From Bradyrhizobium erythrophlei (GTDB taxonomy: Bacteria; Pseudomonadota; Alphaproteobacteria; Rhizobiales; Xanthobacteraceae), in assembly GCF_900142985.1 (NCBI RefSeq), contig NZ_LT670849.1, forward strand, positions 124,001 to 188,000: a stretch of 64,000 nt of DNA, in the 5' to 3' direction. The notes under the pieces are model-generated. The model was not told the DNA's origin and made no database searches. It worked only from the letters and a program-made list of their open reading frames with translations. This document shows, in pieces, positions 52,271-61,652 of this stretch. A program made the position numbers and the translations under genes. Within the stretch, counting starts at the first letter, position 1. The number at the start of each line of letters is the position of its first letter.

Positions 52271-53124
52271 GCGGCTGATCCTTGCTGCTGTTGGCTGATA
52301 ACCGGAGGTGAATCATCGAGCCAACCCGGCTCGACGTCAGGCAATGGAATCGCGGCGAGCAATTGCCGTGTATAGGCATGCTGCGGGGTGTCGAACACAC
52401 GCGCGACCGGTCCATATTCGACGACCTCGCCATGGTAGAGGATCGCGACATCGTCGCAGAGCACCCGTACCAGCGAGAGGTCATGACTGATGAAAACCAT
52501 GGTGAGGCCAAGCCGGGCGCGCAATTCCTTCAAAAGCAACAGAATGTGCGCCTGGGTCGAAACGTCGAGGCCCGACACGATCTCGTCGGCGACGATGAAA
52601 TCCGGCTCGAGCGCGAGCGCCCTGGCGATACCGGCGCGTTGGCGCTGACCGCCAGAGAGTTCGTGCGGATAACGGTCGGCGAACCCGGTCGGCAGGCCGA
52701 CGAGATCAAGCAGTGCCGCCGCGCGCTCACGCTGGTCTCGTTTTCCCTTCAGCCGCCCGTGCGCGCTCAACGGTCGCGTCAGCGTGGTGCCAAGCCGCAG
52801 CCGCGGATTGAGCGAGGATTGCGGGTCCTGGAAAATCATCTGGATGCGCGCGCGCAACGGGCGCAGCTCCGCATCTTTGAGCGCGCCAATCTCGACCCCA
52901 TCGAACTGGATGCCGCCGGCGGTCGGCTGAAGCAGCCGAACCAGCAGGCGGCCGAGCGTGGTCTTGCCGGAGCCGGATTCACCGACAAGGCCGAGCACCG
53001 ATCCACGCGGCACCGCGAGATCGACGCCTTTGATCACCTCACGCAGGCCGGCTTTGCGAAACAGGCCATTGTTCTGCGGATACCCAAAACGGAGACCATC
53101 GGTGCGAACCAGAATATCGCTCAT
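52267..53124 (-). CDS. Oligopeptide-type ABC transporter ATP-binding protein (DppF/OppF-like)
   Basis: The ATG at 53124 (MSDILVRTDGL) overlaps the stop of the preceding ATPase gene; an upstream extension is not family-like. 285 residues: Walker A GESGSGKTT, LRARIQMIFQDPQSSLNPR, signature LSGGQRQRAGIARAL, Walker B IVADEIVSGLD, switch His FISHDLS. Second of two ATPases of a peptide/nickel-type importer. Confidence 0.93.
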   Translation of the reverse strand: MSDILVRTDGLRFGYPQNNGLFRKAGLREVIKGVDLAVPRGSVLGLVGESGSGKTTLGRLLVRLLQPTAGGIQFDGVEIGALKDAELRPLRARIQMIFQDPQSSLNPRLRLGTTLTRPLSAHGRLKGKRDQRERAAALLDLVGLPTGFADRYPHELSGGQRQRAGIARALALEPDFIVADEIVSGLDVSTQAHILLLLKELRARLGLTMVFISHDLSLVRVLCDDVAILYHGEVVEYGPVARVFDTPQHAYTRQLLAAIPLPDVEPGWLDDSPPVISQQQQGSAA

Positions 53125-53996
53125 GCCGGCCCCGCCGTGCCCGACCGGTCGAGCCTGCGCGCCTCCGACCACAATTGCTCGATCAAGGCGGGCGGCACCG
53201 GGCGCAACGTCTCTGCCGGCCGGTCGGCCCGTGGCGTCGCCGCCAGCAGCGCCCGCGTATAGGCATGGCGCGGGCGCATCAATACGTCCGCCGTTTCGCC
53301 CTCTTCGAGCACGCGGCCCGCATGCAGCACGCTCACGCTGCGGCAGATCTTGGCGACCACGCCGAGGTCATGGGTGATGAACAGCACGGCGCTGCCGTGG
53401 CTGCGGCGCAGCCGCTCGACAAGCTGAAGCACCTGACGCTGCACGGTCACATCGAGGGCGGTGGTCGGCTCGTCCGCAATGACAAGCGATGGATCGCACG
53501 CAAACGCCATTGCGATCAGCACGCGCTGCCGCATGCCGCCGGAAATCTCGTGGGGATAGAGCGACAGCACCCGCTCCGGCTCCCGGATCGCGACCTCGGT
53601 CAGGAGCTCGGTCGCACGGACGACCGCGGCACGCTTCGACAGGCCCAGATGATGCCGCAACAGGCTGCCGATCTGCGCACCGACGCGCTTTACCGGATTG
53701 AGCGACGTCATCGGATCCTGCGGAATCAGCGCGATACGGCGCCCGAGAAGGTCGCGCCGCTCCGCCTCACGCATTTGCAGAAGATCGCTGCCCTCGAAAG
53801 CGATATGGCCGGATATGATGGTCGCGTTCGCCGGCAAGAGCCCAAGCACCGCGCGGCCCAGCATGGATTTGCCGGCGCCGGATTCACCAACCAGCCCGCG
53901 AACTTCGCCCGGTTCAACATCGAGGCTGATCCCGCGCAACACATTGGTGTCGCCAATCGCAACCTTCAGACCTTCGACAGCGAGCGTGGCGGTCAT
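53121..53996 (-). CDS. Oligopeptide-type ABC transporter ATP-binding protein (DppD/OppD-like)
   Basis: 291 residues: Walker A GESGAGKSM, ALIPQDPMTSLNPVKRVG, signature ISGGMRQRVLIAMA, Walker B LVIADEPTTALD, switch His FITHDLG. The Walker A ends in Ser-Met rather than Ser-Thr, common in this subfamily. It overlaps both neighbours by a few bases, showing a tightly coupled operon. Confidence 0.93.
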   Translation of the reverse strand: MTATLAVEGLKVAIGDTNVLRGISLDVEPGEVRGLVGESGAGKSMLGRAVLGLLPANATIISGHIAFEGSDLLQMREAERRDLLGRRIALIPQDPMTSLNPVKRVGAQIGSLLRHHLGLSKRAAVVRATELLTEVAIREPERVLSLYPHEISGGMRQRVLIAMAFACDPSLVIADEPTTALDVTVQRQVLQLVERLRRSHGSAVLFITHDLGVVAKICRSVSVLHAGRVLEEGETADVLMRPRHAYTRALLAATPRADRPAETLRPVPPALIEQLWSEARRLDRSGTAGPA

Positions 53997-54880
53997 GAGC
54001 GTTGCACCGGATCGAGCGCAAGCCGCAGACCGTCGCCGAGCAGGTTGAGGCCGATCACGCTTGCGATGATGCAGCCGATCGGCAACGCCATGATCCAGGG
54101 TGCCTGATAGACGATCTGGCGTCCTTCCGCGATCATGCTTCCCCAGGTCGGGGTGTCAACCGCGACTGAGATTCCGACAAAGGACAGGATCACCTCGACG
54201 AGGATCGCAATTCCCATCTCGACCGCCAGCAAAGTGACCAGCAGCGGAACCAGGTTGGGCAGGATTTCCAGCCACAGCACCCTGGCGCGGCTCAAGCCGA
54301 TCGCGCGCGCGGCGGAGGCATAGTCACGCGTCAACTGCACCATGGTTTCGGCACGCACCACGCGGGCAAAGCGGGTCCAGTCGATCACGACAATTGCGAC
54401 GATGACCGAGGTCAAACCGGCGCCGATCACCGCCGCCAGCACGATCGACAGCAGCACCGGCGGAAACGACATCCAGACGTCGATCAGCCGCGAGATCAAC
54501 TGATCGACCCAACCGCCAAAACTGCCGGCGAAGAGGCCGAGCGCGACGCCGATCAGGGCCGCGAGCGACGCCGCGATCAGGGCCACCATGACCGCCGTTC
54601 GCGCGGAATAGACCAGCCGCGACAGCACGCAGCGGCCAAGGCTGTCGGTGCCGAGGATGTAGGCCGGGTCGCCGCCCTGCATCCACGTCGGCGGCAGTTG
54701 CGCCGACAACAGATCCTGTTCGAGCGGATCGTGCGGCGCCATCATCGGTGCAAGCAGCGCGGTCAACACCAACAGCGCCACCAGGGCCGCACCGATCCAC
54801 AGACGCGCACCGCCGCGCTTCAACCCGGCGATGGTTCGCGAAGGCGGCGTGGCAAACGGCGTGACCGCGATCTCAGCCAT
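53993..54880 (-). CDS. Oligopeptide-type ABC transporter permease (DppC/OppC-like)
   Basis: The ATG at 54880 (MAEIAVTPFATPPS) is used. 295 residues, N-terminal helix at about 30-50, the family's LGTDSLGRCVLSRLVYSART block near 80-100 and the docking loop TRDYASAARAIGLSRARVLW near 190-210. It overlaps the preceding permease gene by 8 bp. Confidence 0.93.
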   Translation of the reverse strand: MAEIAVTPFATPPSRTIAGLKRGGARLWIGAALVALLVLTALLAPMMAPHDPLEQDLLSAQLPPTWMQGGDPAYILGTDSLGRCVLSRLVYSARTAVMVALIAASLAALIGVALGLFAGSFGGWVDQLISRLIDVWMSFPPVLLSIVLAAVIGAGLTSVIVAIVVIDWTRFARVVRAETMVQLTRDYASAARAIGLSRARVLWLEILPNLVPLLVTLLAVEMGIAILVEVILSFVGISVAVDTPTWGSMIAEGRQIVYQAPWIMALPIGCIIASVIGLNLLGDGLRLALDPVQRS

Positions 54881-55880
54881 GGCGCAGCCTCGGATCGAGC
54901 AGTGCCACAACGAGATCAACAAAGAGGTTGAGCGCGATGAACATGACCGCGAACGTCAAAACCAGCCCCTGGATCAGCGGAAAGTCGCGATTGATCACGG
55001 CATCGATCGCCATGTTGCCGATGCCCTCGTAGGAGAAGATACGCTCGACCAGCACGGTGCCGCCGAGCAGCAGCGTCACCTGCACGCCGCCGAGCGCAAC
55101 CGTCGGGATCAGCGCGTTGGGAAAGACTTCGTGGAGCAGGATGGCCGGCCGCGAATAGCCCCGAGCCCGCGCAATCTGGGCGTAGTCCTGGTCCTCGGCC
55201 TCAGCCAGCGACGCTTTCAGAAGGCGCGCGATGATCGCCGCGAACGGTAACGCCAGCGCCAGCGCCGGCAGGATCATGTGGTGCAACAGGGCGAAGGCTA
55301 TATCGAAGCGGCCGGTCAGCAAGCTTTCGATCAGATAAAAGTTGCTGCGAAGATCGATCTCGACCTGCGGATCGATACGGCCGGAGATCGGCAGCCACGG
55401 GATCAGCACACCGAACAGAAGCAAGAGGATCAGTGCCCAGAGAAAATCCGGAATCGCAAGCAGCACGCCGACCGCGCCGTCGACGGCCCACTCGGCGCGG
55501 CGGCCGCGCGAGAGGATGCCGGCAAGCGCGGTCAACACGCCGATCGAAACAGCAATCAATGCCGCCAGCAGCGAAAGCTCAATCGTGGCCGGCAGACGCG
55601 TCAGCATCAGGTCGAGCACGCCCTGGCGTATGCTGATCGATCGGCCGAAATCACCGCTTGCGACCTGGCCGAGCCAGGTCGCGAATTGGTGCACGATCGG
55701 CTGGTCGAGGCCATAGAGGGCGCGCAGCCTGACGATGTCGGCTTCCGACGCGCCGGGCGGGATCATCATCGCGATGGGATCGCCGGGCACGACGCGCAGC
55801 AGCACGAATACGATGACCGCCACACCGAACAAAGTGGGTGGGACGAGGACGAGTCGCCTGGTGATCTCGCCCCATCGCAT
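54873..55880 (-). CDS. Oligopeptide-type ABC transporter permease (DppB/OppB-like)
   Basis: 335 residues with six or so membrane helices; VFVLLRVVPGDPIAMM at the start and ASLAEAEDQDYAQIARARGYS as docking loop near 225-245. It starts 15 bp after the stop of the binding-protein gene. Pairs with the DppC-like permease. Confidence 0.93.
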   Translation of the reverse strand: MRWGEITRRLVLVPPTLFGVAVIVFVLLRVVPGDPIAMMIPPGASEADIVRLRALYGLDQPIVHQFATWLGQVASGDFGRSISIRQGVLDLMLTRLPATIELSLLAALIAVSIGVLTALAGILSRGRRAEWAVDGAVGVLLAIPDFLWALILLLLFGVLIPWLPISGRIDPQVEIDLRSNFYLIESLLTGRFDIAFALLHHMILPALALALPFAAIIARLLKASLAEAEDQDYAQIARARGYSRPAILLHEVFPNALIPTVALGGVQVTLLLGGTVLVERIFSYEGIGNMAIDAVINRDFPLIQGLVLTFAVMFIALNLFVDLVVALLDPRLRHG

Positions 55881-55895
55881 CGCTACGCAGCTCCC

Positions 55896-57449
55896 TTAAG
55901 CGGGCGTGATGAATTGCGGAAGGATCATGCCGCTGGATTGTGCCACAACCTTCAAGCCCTTTTTGTGGATGATCGGCTGCACATACTGGAACAGCGGAAT
56001 CACCTCGCCTTCCTCGGCGATGTATTTGTCCACCGCCTTGTAGCCCGCGATCCGCTTGGCCTCGTCCTTTTCGCCCCACAACGGCCCGATACGCTCGACG
56101 AGGTCCTTGCCTTTCCACGCACAGTGCGGCGACGGGCCGAACATGGCAAAGCCGGTCGAGGTCGAGGGGTCGCCGATCGCGTTGCCCCAATTGTAGAAGG
56201 CGGCCGGCGCCAGCGCATGGCGCGCGCGCAGTTCGAAATGCTTGGCGATTTCGTAGACCTCGATGGTGGCATCGATGCCGACCTTGCGCCACATTCCGAC
56301 GATCGCCTGGATCATCTCGTAATCTTTCGGCTTGAAGCCGCGCGTGGTCTGGATCGTGAACTTGACCGGCTTGTCGGGAGAGTAGCCGCTCTTGGCGAGC
56401 AGACTCTTCGCCAGTTCAGGATCGTAGGAAACCTTGATCGAGGGATCGAAGGCGGCATAGCCCGGCGCTTCCAGAGTCGAGATCGGGACGCCATAACCCT
56501 TCAGCAGCCGGTCGACGATCGCCTTCTTGTCGATCGCATGGTTCGCCGCCAGGCGGACGTTGCGGTCGAGCATCGGATCGATGTCGGTGAGGAAGATCAT
56601 CGCGATATCGGACACCGGCTTGGTCTGGCCGACCAGGCCGGGCTTGCTTTTCAGCCGATCGAACTCCTCGTAAGGAATTTCAAACGTCAGGTCAGAGCCG
56701 CCCGATTCCATTTCCGCGACCCGGCTGGTGGGATCGGTGATGAACTTGAACACCACGGTCTCGAAGGCCGGCTTCGGCCCCCAGTATCCGGAATGCGCCT
56801 TCAGCCGCAGGAACGCGTTGCGCTCGAACGCATCGACCTTGTACGGCCCCGATCCGATCGGCGCCTTCTCGAATCCTTCTGCTCCGACCTTCTCGTAGTA
56901 GGCCTTCGGCAGGACGTAGGCGGTGAGGAACGCCATCCACTTGAACAGCGTCGGTTCGAACTCCAGCACGTCGCCGGTGATGGTATTTCCATCGATTTTG
57001 TAGTTGCCGACCTTGGACCAGACGAATTGGATCGGATTGCCGCTCTTGGGATCGGCGGCGCGCTGCAACGACCACACCACGTCCTCGGCGGTGACCGGCG
57101 AACCATCGTGCCAGGTTGCGCCCTTGCGCAATTCCAGCGTGATCTTGCTACGGTCGTCGTTCCAGCCCCATTTGGTCAGCAGGCCGGGCTTGAACGAAAG
57201 ATCCGCGGCCTGGCCGACATAGGGATCGAACACCGATTGATAGATCGACTGGATCGTCGGATTGACCGCGGACAACCCGACGGTCGGGTCGAACGACGGC
57301 AGATTAACATTGTAAGCGATGGTCAGCGTTCCGGGTGCCGCGGCATGTGCCGCACCATCACCGGGCAGACTGGAAGCGAACGGCAGCGCGGCTGCGCCAC
57401 CGGCGAGTTGCAGGACCGAACGACGAGACAGAGATGACATCATGTTCAT
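55896..57449 (-). CDS. Peptide/nickel-type ABC transporter substrate-binding protein (DppA-like)
   Basis: The ATG at 57449 is chosen among four near starts. 517 residues: twin-arginine-like signal (SLSRRSVLQLAGGAAALP) ending AHAA, then a type 5 binding protein (LRKGATWHDGSPVTAEDVVWSL; GSGPYKVDAFERNAFLRL). The family binds peptides, sugars, opines or metal chelates. The operon contents (SDR, VOC, dienelactone hydrolase) suggest a small non-peptide organic substrate, which is inference. Confidence 0.92.
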   Translation of the reverse strand: MNMMSSLSRRSVLQLAGGAAALPFASSLPGDGAAHAAAPGTLTIAYNVNLPSFDPTVGLSAVNPTIQSIYQSVFDPYVGQAADLSFKPGLLTKWGWNDDRSKITLELRKGATWHDGSPVTAEDVVWSLQRAADPKSGNPIQFVWSKVGNYKIDGNTITGDVLEFEPTLFKWMAFLTAYVLPKAYYEKVGAEGFEKAPIGSGPYKVDAFERNAFLRLKAHSGYWGPKPAFETVVFKFITDPTSRVAEMESGGSDLTFEIPYEEFDRLKSKPGLVGQTKPVSDIAMIFLTDIDPMLDRNVRLAANHAIDKKAIVDRLLKGYGVPISTLEAPGYAAFDPSIKVSYDPELAKSLLAKSGYSPDKPVKFTIQTTRGFKPKDYEMIQAIVGMWRKVGIDATIEVYEIAKHFELRARHALAPAAFYNWGNAIGDPSTSTGFAMFGPSPHCAWKGKDLVERIGPLWGEKDEAKRIAGYKAVDKYIAEEGEVIPLFQYVQPIIHKKGLKVVAQSSGMILPQFITPA

Positions 57450-57516
57450 TACCCCAACGCTATGAGCCAAATTTCCCTAAATACTTGCGCAAAGCCGCGC
57501 TGCCGACTGGTTTCGA

Positions 57517-58749
57517 TTATTTGCCGGCGCTCTCGGACCAGCGGGACATCAGTGTGTTCGACGCCAAGGACTCGTCGACCAGTTTCTTCGCCGTCTCGAT
57601 ACCGGCGACCGGAAGTTTCTTCGGGTCGAGCAATCCGATCTGGACCAGGACCGAAGCCTGATCCCAGAAGATGTGCTCGTTGTAGAGCTTGTCGCCGCGG
57701 AACCGCACGATCGCGATCAGCGGAATCTCGACATATTTTCCGGTTGGCGCCACGCCGGGCAACATCCAGTCGATCTCGATATCGTGGGTGAAACAGAACA
57801 GCATCTCGTCGACAATGCGGTCGGCACCGATGGTGCGCGAGATCGGCACAAGCTTGGTGTCTTTCGGCGTCTTCGGAATGAAGTGATTTTTGTAGAAGCG
57901 CAGGAGATCGCGATAGCCGACGCCGCCCGTCATGGTCGGGATATGATTGACATAGGGCTCGGCGACCATGGTCGTCATGGTCTGTTCCGCCGAACGCACG
58001 CCGAATTCGAGCTCGGTATGCCGATCCCACAGCGCCGAGAGATCGTAATGCGGTCCCAATACCTTGCGGAACAGCGCGATCGAACGCGAATGCGCCATCA
58101 GCGTCGCAGGCTTGTTGAAGCTGGCGCGCTCCGGCGCGGCAAAGGCATGGTCGCAGCCGGGATAGAGATAGAACTCGACGTCGGAGCGTCCCTTGAACGC
58201 GCCCTTGATCTGCTCGCGCGCCTCGGCCGGCGCAAAACGATCGAGCTCGGCAAAATGAAAGACCATCGGCCCCTTGACGTTGCCCGCTTCCACAAGATCG
58301 GCCTCGATGCCGACCCCGTAATAACTGACCGCGCAATCCACATCGGCACGCGCGGCGACGAGATACGCAAGCTTGCCGCCGAGGCAGAAGCCGAGCGCGC
58401 CGACCTTGCCTTTGCATTCGGGCCGCGCGCGCAGCACTTTCAGCGCATCATCGGCATCCTTGATCGACTGGTTGGCATCGAAGCGCTGATAGTAGCCGAA
58501 CGCCTTGTTGAAATCCGCTTCGGAATAGCCGAGCTCGATGCCGGGCTCGAGCCGCCAAAACAGGTCGGGCGCCAGTACGACATAACCCTCTTCAGCGTAG
58601 TAGTCGGCGACCTCGCGCATCGACTTGTTGACGCCGAAGATCTCCTGCAGCAGCAGAATGCCGGGACCCGAGCCGGATGCGGGAATGGTGAGATAAGCCT
58701 TGAACGTGCCGCCGTCCTTGGCAGCGATGTCGATCCATTGTCCCGCCAT
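57517..58749 (-). CDS. Dienelactone hydrolase fused to a SnoaL-like domain
   Basis: 410 residues. Residues 1-235 are a dienelactone hydrolase with catalytic Cys in LGFCLGGK (about 122), Asp in FAELDRFAP (about 170) and His in PGCDHAFA (about 200). Residues 260-400 look like a SnoaL/NTF2 fold (GGVGYRDLLRFYKNHFIPK; VDEMLFCFTHDIEIDW; KYVEIPLIAIVRFRGDKLYNEHIFWD). Each domain is complete. It lies 67 bp upstream of the ABC binding-protein gene on the same strand and is probably the first gene of the operon. Likely hydrolyses a lactone or ester; the second domain may bind or isomerise the product. Confidence 0.88.
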   Translation of the reverse strand: MAGQWIDIAAKDGGTFKAYLTIPASGSGPGILLLQEIFGVNKSMREVADYYAEEGYVVLAPDLFWRLEPGIELGYSEADFNKAFGYYQRFDANQSIKDADDALKVLRARPECKGKVGALGFCLGGKLAYLVAARADVDCAVSYYGVGIEADLVEAGNVKGPMVFHFAELDRFAPAEAREQIKGAFKGRSDVEFYLYPGCDHAFAAPERASFNKPATLMAHSRSIALFRKVLGPHYDLSALWDRHTELEFGVRSAEQTMTTMVAEPYVNHIPTMTGGVGYRDLLRFYKNHFIPKTPKDTKLVPISRTIGADRIVDEMLFCFTHDIEIDWMLPGVAPTGKYVEIPLIAIVRFRGDKLYNEHIFWDQASVLVQIGLLDPKKLPVAGIETAKKLVDESLASNTLMSRWSESAGK

Positions 58750-58849
58750 TGAAATCCCTCTCTTTACTGAAGTCCCTTGAGCCTTCCCTCATGCCGCATC
58801 GTTCGACGCGCATCGCATGATCTGTCTGCACAGGCCCCATCTGCACAAG

Positions 58850-58928
58850 CTAGTGGAGTGGATTTGACATTCGCTACCCGCCTGGCCGCGAGTCCGTAAA
58901 GCGAATGTCAAATCCTAAACTCCACTAG
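58850..58928. repeat. Large palindrome A
   Basis: Arms CTAGTGGAGT-GGATTTGACATTCGCT and its complement (58850-58875 with 58900-58928; two extra bases in the right arm) enclose a 24-base loop. It shares its outer CTAGTGG and inner ACATTCGC with palindrome B. Confidence 0.9.
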
Positions 58929-58941
58929 GATCTTATGTTTG

Positions 58942-59017
58942 CTAGTGGTCCTATGATTCTAACATTCGCAAGACTGCCCGCTGAGAAGGGATGCGAATGT
59001 TAGGATCGGACCACTAG
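58942..59017. repeat. Large palindrome B
   Basis: Arms begin CTAGTGGTCC and run to ACATTCGCA (58942-58970), mirrored at 58991-59017 with small bulges. The loop is about 20 bases. The same outer and inner motifs as palindrome A, with a different middle. Confidence 0.9.
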
Positions 59018-59137
59018 AGGCCTCTGCCTTTTCATCATGCTTTATTAATTGAATTTTTAATGTAAGAATCAAACTTGTAAATAGCATAGATTGGGCACGG
59101 CCTGCCTAGGCCGTGAGCGAAGACGGAATCGGAGACG

Positions 59138-59731
59138 ATGTTGAGGAAGACGCGAAAGGCTGCAGCGAAGCGAGCCGGCGGGGCGATCAAGCCAAAACAA
59201 CAGCCGGGCACCAACGAGCGGCCGGGCTCCTGGCATTTGGCGCGCACCGAGACCGAGCGGCGGCTGTCGGAATTCGAATTCAGATTGGAGCGGCTGGCGC
59301 AGGCCTATTACCGCTGGAAGGCCGCGTGTTTTGCCGCGGTGTGCGACGTGCCGCTGACCGGCGACGATGTCGCCGTGCTCAACGTGGTGCGGATGGGCGA
59401 CGAGCCGAAGCGGCTTTCCGAGATCGGCCAGTTGCTCAACCGCGTCGACGTTCCCAACCTGCAATACGCCACGCGAAAGCTGGTGAAGGCCGGCCTGATC
59501 GAGACCGAGGGCTCGTCATCGCGCAAGGAAACGCGTTACCGCGCGACCGCGACGGGCCGCTCCGTCACCGAGGCCTATGCCGAGCTGCGCGCCACCACGT
59601 TGCCGCCGATGCTGGAAGCGCTGGAGGGCTGGACGGACAAGTCCGAGGCGGCGGGCTCGCATCTTGAGCTGGTGTCGAGCCTTTATACCCAGGCAGCCCA
59701 GGTCGCGATCACCCGCCGGCACCAGCCGTAA
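59138..59731 (+). CDS. MarR-like winged-helix regulator
   Basis: 197 residues; ATG 59138 preceded by GGAGA. A basic N-terminal tail of about 30 residues, then a winged helix (LTGDDVAVLNVVRMGDEPKR; LSEIGQLLNRVDVPNLQYAT; RKLVKAGLIETEGSSSRKET). The last 50 residues are helical and suit dimerisation. It is divergent from the dienelactone hydrolase/ABC operon, so it may control that operon. The signal is unknown. Confidence 0.87.
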   Translation: MLRKTRKAAAKRAGGAIKPKQQPGTNERPGSWHLARTETERRLSEFEFRLERLAQAYYRWKAACFAAVCDVPLTGDDVAVLNVVRMGDEPKRLSEIGQLLNRVDVPNLQYATRKLVKAGLIETEGSSSRKETRYRATATGRSVTEAYAELRATTLPPMLEALEGWTDKSEAAGSHLELVSSLYTQAAQVAITRRHQP

Positions 59732-60179
59732 GTCAGACATCGACGATAAACGACAGACCGCCGCCGAGCGGCTCGCGAAAGATCCGCACGTCGAACATCG
59801 CAGGCTATAGCTTCGGATCCAAAAGCGAACCACGTGAATCATTTGCTACTGCGAGAGGCTCTTGTTCTTTACTGCTGTGCCCCAACGAGTGCACTAGATC
59901 GCAGGAGATCATTGGCTGGCGCAGAAATCGTACGGTTGATGGCGGGAGGAGCGACTTGAACCCCCGACATTTTCGCAAAACGCCACCAAAACGGCTTACT
60001 GACCTCGGTACTCGGCGAAGTCGAAACCAATTCATTGCCGCTAGCGCTGGAGCGTTAGCCGACTTCGATATCGTCACGGTCGATCTTCTGCGCCGCTTTC
60101 CTTGCGGAGCAGTGTTGCGCAAGCTCGACCGCATCAACTGACCGGCCTGGCTTCAAGGCAATGAAGGCGCGCCAAGGGA
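59732..60179. other. Intergenic stretch with a tRNA-end-like sequence
   Basis: 448 bp without a supported gene. At 59938-59972 the minus strand reads like the 3' part of a tRNA (GGGGGTTCAAGTCGCTCC...), but the rest of a cloverleaf is missing. Short frames here (for example from 59956) look like translated debris. Confidence 0.5.
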
Positions 60180-61526
60180 CTAACTTGCTCTGGACACAGT
60201 CTGGCCGGCCGCCGCCAAACTCTCGTGGGAGATCGCCCCATCCTTGGGCGACGCCGGAGCCGCGACTTCGTCCTCGAGTGGCCTCTCCGGGTGGAGAAAG
60301 AGCCACACGATCGCCCCGAACGCCGCAGCCGTCGCAATCAGGAACAGGCCGCTCGTCCAACTCCCCGTCACCTTGACGGTGAACGCGACCACAACCGGTC
60401 CGGCCACGTTCGAAAGCGCACCCCAAACGTTGGTCCAACCCGACATCACCCCCGTGAGCGTTTTGCCGAGATCCTGCGCCGCCGACCAGACCACCACCTG
60501 CACGAAACCGACCGCCGCAAACGACACGCACAAAAGCGCTATCACGACCGGCATTTCCGCGGCACGCGACGCACCTATCAACGCAGCCGCGCTGATGATG
60601 AAGCCGGCCATCGCCACCGGCGTACGCGCCCAGTAGACGGAACCTGTCCGCTTCAGAATGAGATCACAGACCCTGCCGGCAACGAACACGGCAATGAACA
60701 CGGCAACCCATGGCAGCGACGCGTACATTCCCATCGCTTGTAATGACAACCCACGGGCATTCGTCAAATATGTCGGCAGCCAGGTCGTATAGAAACTCTG
60801 GATCAATACCAGGAGGAAATACTGGATGCCGAAGAGCCAGAACCGCGGTTTGCTGAAGCTGCGCAGGAAAGCACCAGCCGGCGGCGCAACCTCTTCAGGC
60901 TGGCCTTCGGCGATATAGGCCACCTCCTGTTCCGTAATCAGGGGATGGTCCCGCGGATTGTCGCGATAACCGAACCACCAGACCACACCGAGCAGCAGGC
61001 CAAGTGCGCCGAACCCGTAGAATACGATATGCCATCCGAAATTCAGGATGGTCCAGGTCGTCAGCGGCGCCGCAACGATCGGGCCAAGATACAAACCGCC
61101 GAGCACGATCGAACTGCCGCTCGCCCGCTCGTTGCGGGGAAACCAGCGCTTGACCGCCACGATGCCGCTCGACCAGTCGGCCGATTGCGCGCCGCCTAAT
61201 ATCGCCCGGCAGCCGAACAGCCAGGCGAAGGTTGAACCAAGCGGCGTGACAATCATCATCAGCGACCAGAGCACGCTGGTACTGAACAACACCTTGCGCG
61301 AACCCTTGCTTTCCGCCATCCGCCCGGCAGGCACCTGGCCCAGCGCATAGGTCCAGAAATAGACGGTCAAGATCAGCGACATCTCGACGATCGACAGGCC
61401 GAACTCCGCCTGAATCGTCGGCGCGGCGATCGTCATCGCTGCGCGGTCGAGTGTCATCACGAAGGTGATAGGCGCAACCAGCAACGTGACGATCTTCCAT
61501 CTCAGATTATTTGCACTCCTGAACAT
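60180..61526 (-). CDS. MFS transporter, ACS (anion:cation symporter) family
   Basis: 448 residues, about 12 membrane helices, with DRAAMTIAAPTIQAEFGLS at the start and VKRWFPRNERASGSSIVLGG, which matches the ACS-family signature region. Members import organic anions such as hexuronates, phthalate or tartrate. The gene stands alone, 126 bp downstream of the PhnN-phosphorylase fusion on the same strand; co-transcription is possible. Confidence 0.9.
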   Translation of the reverse strand: MFRSANNLRWKIVTLLVAPITFVMTLDRAAMTIAAPTIQAEFGLSIVEMSLILTVYFWTYALGQVPAGRMAESKGSRKVLFSTSVLWSLMMIVTPLGSTFAWLFGCRAILGGAQSADWSSGIVAVKRWFPRNERASGSSIVLGGLYLGPIVAAPLTTWTILNFGWHIVFYGFGALGLLLGVVWWFGYRDNPRDHPLITEQEVAYIAEGQPEEVAPPAGAFLRSFSKPRFWLFGIQYFLLVLIQSFYTTWLPTYLTNARGLSLQAMGMYASLPWVAVFIAVFVAGRVCDLILKRTGSVYWARTPVAMAGFIISAAALIGASRAAEMPVVIALLCVSFAAVGFVQVVVWSAAQDLGKTLTGVMSGWTNVWGALSNVAGPVVVAFTVKVTGSWTSGLFLIATAAAFGAIVWLFLHPERPLEDEVAAPASPKDGAISHESLAAAGQTVSRAS

Positions 61527-61652
61527 CTAGTCCCCTTCCTCAAGCTGCCATGAAACAGTCGTGCACCAAGTCCCAGTTTGATTTTCTTTTTCGCCGCGAT
61601 CTCCGACAGGACTGCGTTGCACCGACTACCAAGCATCGCGCGGGAAGCGCGC

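Larger units (their letters stand above)
58750..59137. other. Spacer with two large palindromes
   Basis: 388 bp between divergent genes, dominated by the two hairpins at 58850-58928 and 58942-59017. From 59035 on the sequence is AT-rich and should hold the MarR promoter. Confidence 0.6.

Noticed and set aside
55278..57437. 719-codon open frame on the plus strand
   Set aside because: It is antisense to the peptide-type permease and binding-protein genes, whose family motifs are clear. Long antisense frames are expected in GC-rich DNA, and its translation is rich in Arg, Gln and Asp without domain features.
58850..59017. CRISPR array or simple terminators
   Set aside because: Only two units with different centres, no regular spacers; the stems are far longer than terminators and lack T-runs.
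59113..59667. 184-codon frame overlapping the MarR-like gene
   Set aside because: The other frame (59138-59731) has a winged-helix sequence and a good ribosome site; this one is a shifted shadow.
59938..59972. Intact tRNA gene
   Set aside because: Only a T-loop-like and acceptor-like 3' piece is present; no anticodon arm or D arm can be folded from the neighbouring bases.
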